64,000 bases of DNA. Source: Cylindrotheca closterium (taxonomy: Eukaryota; Bacillariophyta; Bacillariophyceae; Bacillariales; Bacillariaceae). Positions 62,221 to 64,000 of this stretch are shown in pieces. The position numbers and the translations under genes were made by a program. The DNA is taken from positions 174,271 through 238,270 of the forward strand of contig CAKOGP040002014.1 in assembly GCA_933822405.4 (NCBI GenBank), in the 5' to 3' direction. The notes below the pieces were generated by a model. It searched no databases. It worked only from the letters and a program-made list of their open reading frames with translations, and had not been told where the DNA came from. Numbering within the stretch: position 1 is the stretch's first letter; each line of letters opens with the position of its first letter.

Positions 62221-62828
62221 CTATCGCCAGAACTTGTACCATATGTTCAAGTCAACTGGATTCTCCTTCATCTCTTGAATGGTTCTTGGCTCTAAGAAAG
62301 CGTACATCATAAGGCTGCTGGATACTTCAACGTAGGGGTTGGAAAATACTGGTGATCTTGTCTGTACTCTCCTTATCAACGAAAGCGCATCCGGATTGTT
62401 GCGCCTAAAGGCTGGATGCGAGTCTGTGCACAAATGTTATAACGGGGGCGAATGATGTAAGGTTGTGAATAGCTAGTTTTCAATTGGACACTCAAGACGT
62501 GGCGCTTGTTCTTACAAATCCCTGTTTGTCTTCCCGTCCGAACACCAATGAATCCATGGGCGCGTAGCATTCGTGTGAAGGTAGCATACTTCTTGGTATT
62601 GAAACACCTGGGAAGAAGGTCTCGTTCGAACTGTTTGAAATCGTGCACTTTGAAGGCTGCGCCGTGGTTCATCCAGGAAGTGATGTCGGTCCTGCCATTC
62701 TCTTCGCACAGTTGCAACACCTGGTAGACCTTTTCAGGGAACGATAGACCAGGAGGAGCGGCAGCTCGCTTGGTGGTCTTGTTTCTTGCCTGATTGTTCA
62801 CGCAGTTTCTCTTCATTTTCTTGATCAT
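62221..62828 (-). CDS. Heat shock factor-type DNA-binding protein, two exons
   Basis: Exon 1 is 62828-62516 and exon 2 is 62423-62221; the split codon T+AC restores Tyr and yields 171 residues. The HSF domain (about 28-125) reads 'FPEKVYQVLQLCEENGRTDITSWMNHGAAFKVHD...FERDLLPRCF', 'YATFTRMLRAHGFIGVRTG', then across the splice 'QTGIYSHPAFRRNNPDAL'. The Y.HP.F.R..P step is the canonical HSF wing/turn and proves the join. There is no oligomerisation coiled coil or activation domain; the C-terminus is only about 45 residues. HSF genes are greatly expanded in diatoms, and most are single-domain copies like this. Confidence 0.9.
62424..62515 (-). other. Intron of the heat shock factor gene
   Basis: 92-bp GTAAGA...GCACAG intron, phase 1, inside the DNA-binding domain. 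Confidence 0.85.
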
Positions 62829-64000
62829 TTTAATTTTGATTCAGAAAAATGACCAATCGTAAATTTTCAATCCTTGTTCGTCTATAGCCAGCGGTTTTCT
62901 TGTTTCTAAACTGAAATCTGTAGTGATCATTGCATAGTGAGACTTCCCGTTTTTATATCTTCTGTTCTGGATGCGCCCGGATCGCGATCATAAAAAAAGC
63001 ACCAAAAGAATATACGTATATCCCGTACCGGTAGCTCAAAAGCGACGTGATGGTATATATGTATTATGAGACTATCAGGTACTGTACCTTGTACGAACAG
63101 AAACTCTTCGATTTTATCTCGTTACATCAGACAGCCTACAGAACAAGAAAAGAACAAAAGCTGCAGCTTTTGCAAGGAGGCTTTAGTACTAAATGTCGCT
63201 AAAGCAGACACCGAGCAAATGACCGCAGAAATGTTGCTCAACTTGCGAGATACCTACGAATTTTAGGCTCAGGTTTGTTTAGAGTAGCACTACACGTACC
63301 ACTATCTACCAGGCAGGGCAGTGTCTAGACGGCATTATTGTTTAAAAGCTTGATCCAGCGCAATGATGGTCGTGATCACACCGGCACGCTCCAAAGAACA
63401 AAACTCTTCGGTGAGAATGGTAGTTGTTGTTTGTCGGTGATTTATGATCACCGGCAGGAGGGCTACTAGGCCTACGACTCTCTGATTGATGGGACATGAT
63501 CCCACGGACGCCCGAACAAATCTATCCGTTCACCATTTTTTTAACAGTTGTTAGCTATATATAAACAATAAGTTTGATGTGCTTGGAGTATGAATGTAAG
63601 GTTGAGTGCGGCGGGCGCCCAGTACCCTCATCATTCGAATGAGGAGAGCCTTCCCAATTTTTTGAACAATGAATTGTGTTGTTGGATATATTAGGTTTTT
63701 CGGAGTACATATTTGGAGAACGAGAAAAAGAGAATGCATGTGAGCGATAGAGAAATGATGTCGATTGATACGACTACAAATGAAGACTGATGCGACTAAA
63801 AACATCGAGCGTGGCGAGTCAGAAAACGGATTATATTTCTATGGAAATCATCCTGTTGATGATGTAAGAAAGTAAGATTCAAGCAAGAACCAAAGTTGGA
63901 TACTAATCAAAGTACCGACTACAGTGGAAGATGAACGGATAAAGAGATTGAACTTGCAGCATGTCAGGCTGACGTAGAGAGAATTCTGAGAATTTCCACT
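62829..64000. other. Right-end intergenic region
   Basis: About 1.2 kb. A 66-codon ATG-started plus-strand ORF at 63066-63266 with a 'CSFC' pair is the only candidate gene; support is weak. CCCGTACCGGTAGC lies near 63022. Confidence 0.4.

Noticed and set aside
63066..63266. 66-codon ATG-started ORF with a CSFC pair
   Set aside because: Too short, no homology recognised and no conserved context; kept only as a note in the right-end intergenic entry.

Overview
The window is nuclear DNA of a diatom, most likely a pennate one; I cannot name the species. The evidence is: short GT-AG introns (about 46-240 bp) in otherwise compact genes; signal peptides followed by a plastid-type Ala-Phe junction (ASAF in the short-chain dehydrogenase at 5.0 kb, TAAF in the peptide deformylase at 50.2 kb); a minimal heat-shock-factor gene; BspA-type leucine-rich repeat genes; exostosin-like and sulfotransferase genes; and many acidic, low-complexity proteins. 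No rRNA, convincing tRNA, CRISPR array or intact transposon was seen.

Layout. 0-8 kb: the 3' part of a long coiled-coil gene, an unknown basic/acidic protein, a plastid short-chain dehydrogenase, and a two-exon plastid-type membrane protein. 8.4-18 kb: five paralogous genes, all on the minus strand, encoding a basic N-terminus, a variable acidic linker and a near-invariant thioredoxin-like (phosducin/TXNDC9-like) C-terminal domain without a CxxC motif. Two unrelated plus-strand genes (a COPI-associated/EF-hand membrane protein and an exostosin glycosyltransferase) lie between them. 19-22 kb: an ankyrin protein and an SLC17-type MFS transporter. 22.4-25 kb: a diverged direct duplication carrying a pair of small paralogous ORFs. 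26-31.6 kb: a membrane-anchored internally repeated protein with SILK/RVxF-like PP1-docking motifs, a PX-BAR sorting nexin (two exons), and a polytopic membrane protein. 32-35.9 kb: a pair of secreted DUF2237-like proteins and a cAMP-receptor-like seven-helix receptor. 36-43 kb: a sulfotransferase, the TFIID subunit TAF5, and an FHA protein with a very acidic tail. 43.7-50 kb: two signal-peptide/single-helix proteins and a PLC-like protein that has lost its catalytic histidines. 50-54.7 kb: plastid peptide deformylase, an 872-residue GX2H-type (TIKI/ChaN/Ere-like) protein and a small mitochondrial protein. 55-64 kb: two BspA-type LRR paralogues, a C2-like multi-span membrane protein, a DUF924 protein and a heat shock factor, then about 1.2 kb with no convincing gene.

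The genes do not form one pathway. The most unusual elements are the five-copy non-redox thioredoxin-fold family, the inactivated PLC, the GX2H protein, the PP1-docking protein and the duplicated small-ORF locus. Several genes become visible only when two ORFs are joined across an intron; those joins are given explicitly. Many longer ORFs in the window open with TTG or GTG, so I moved starts to the first plausible ATG.
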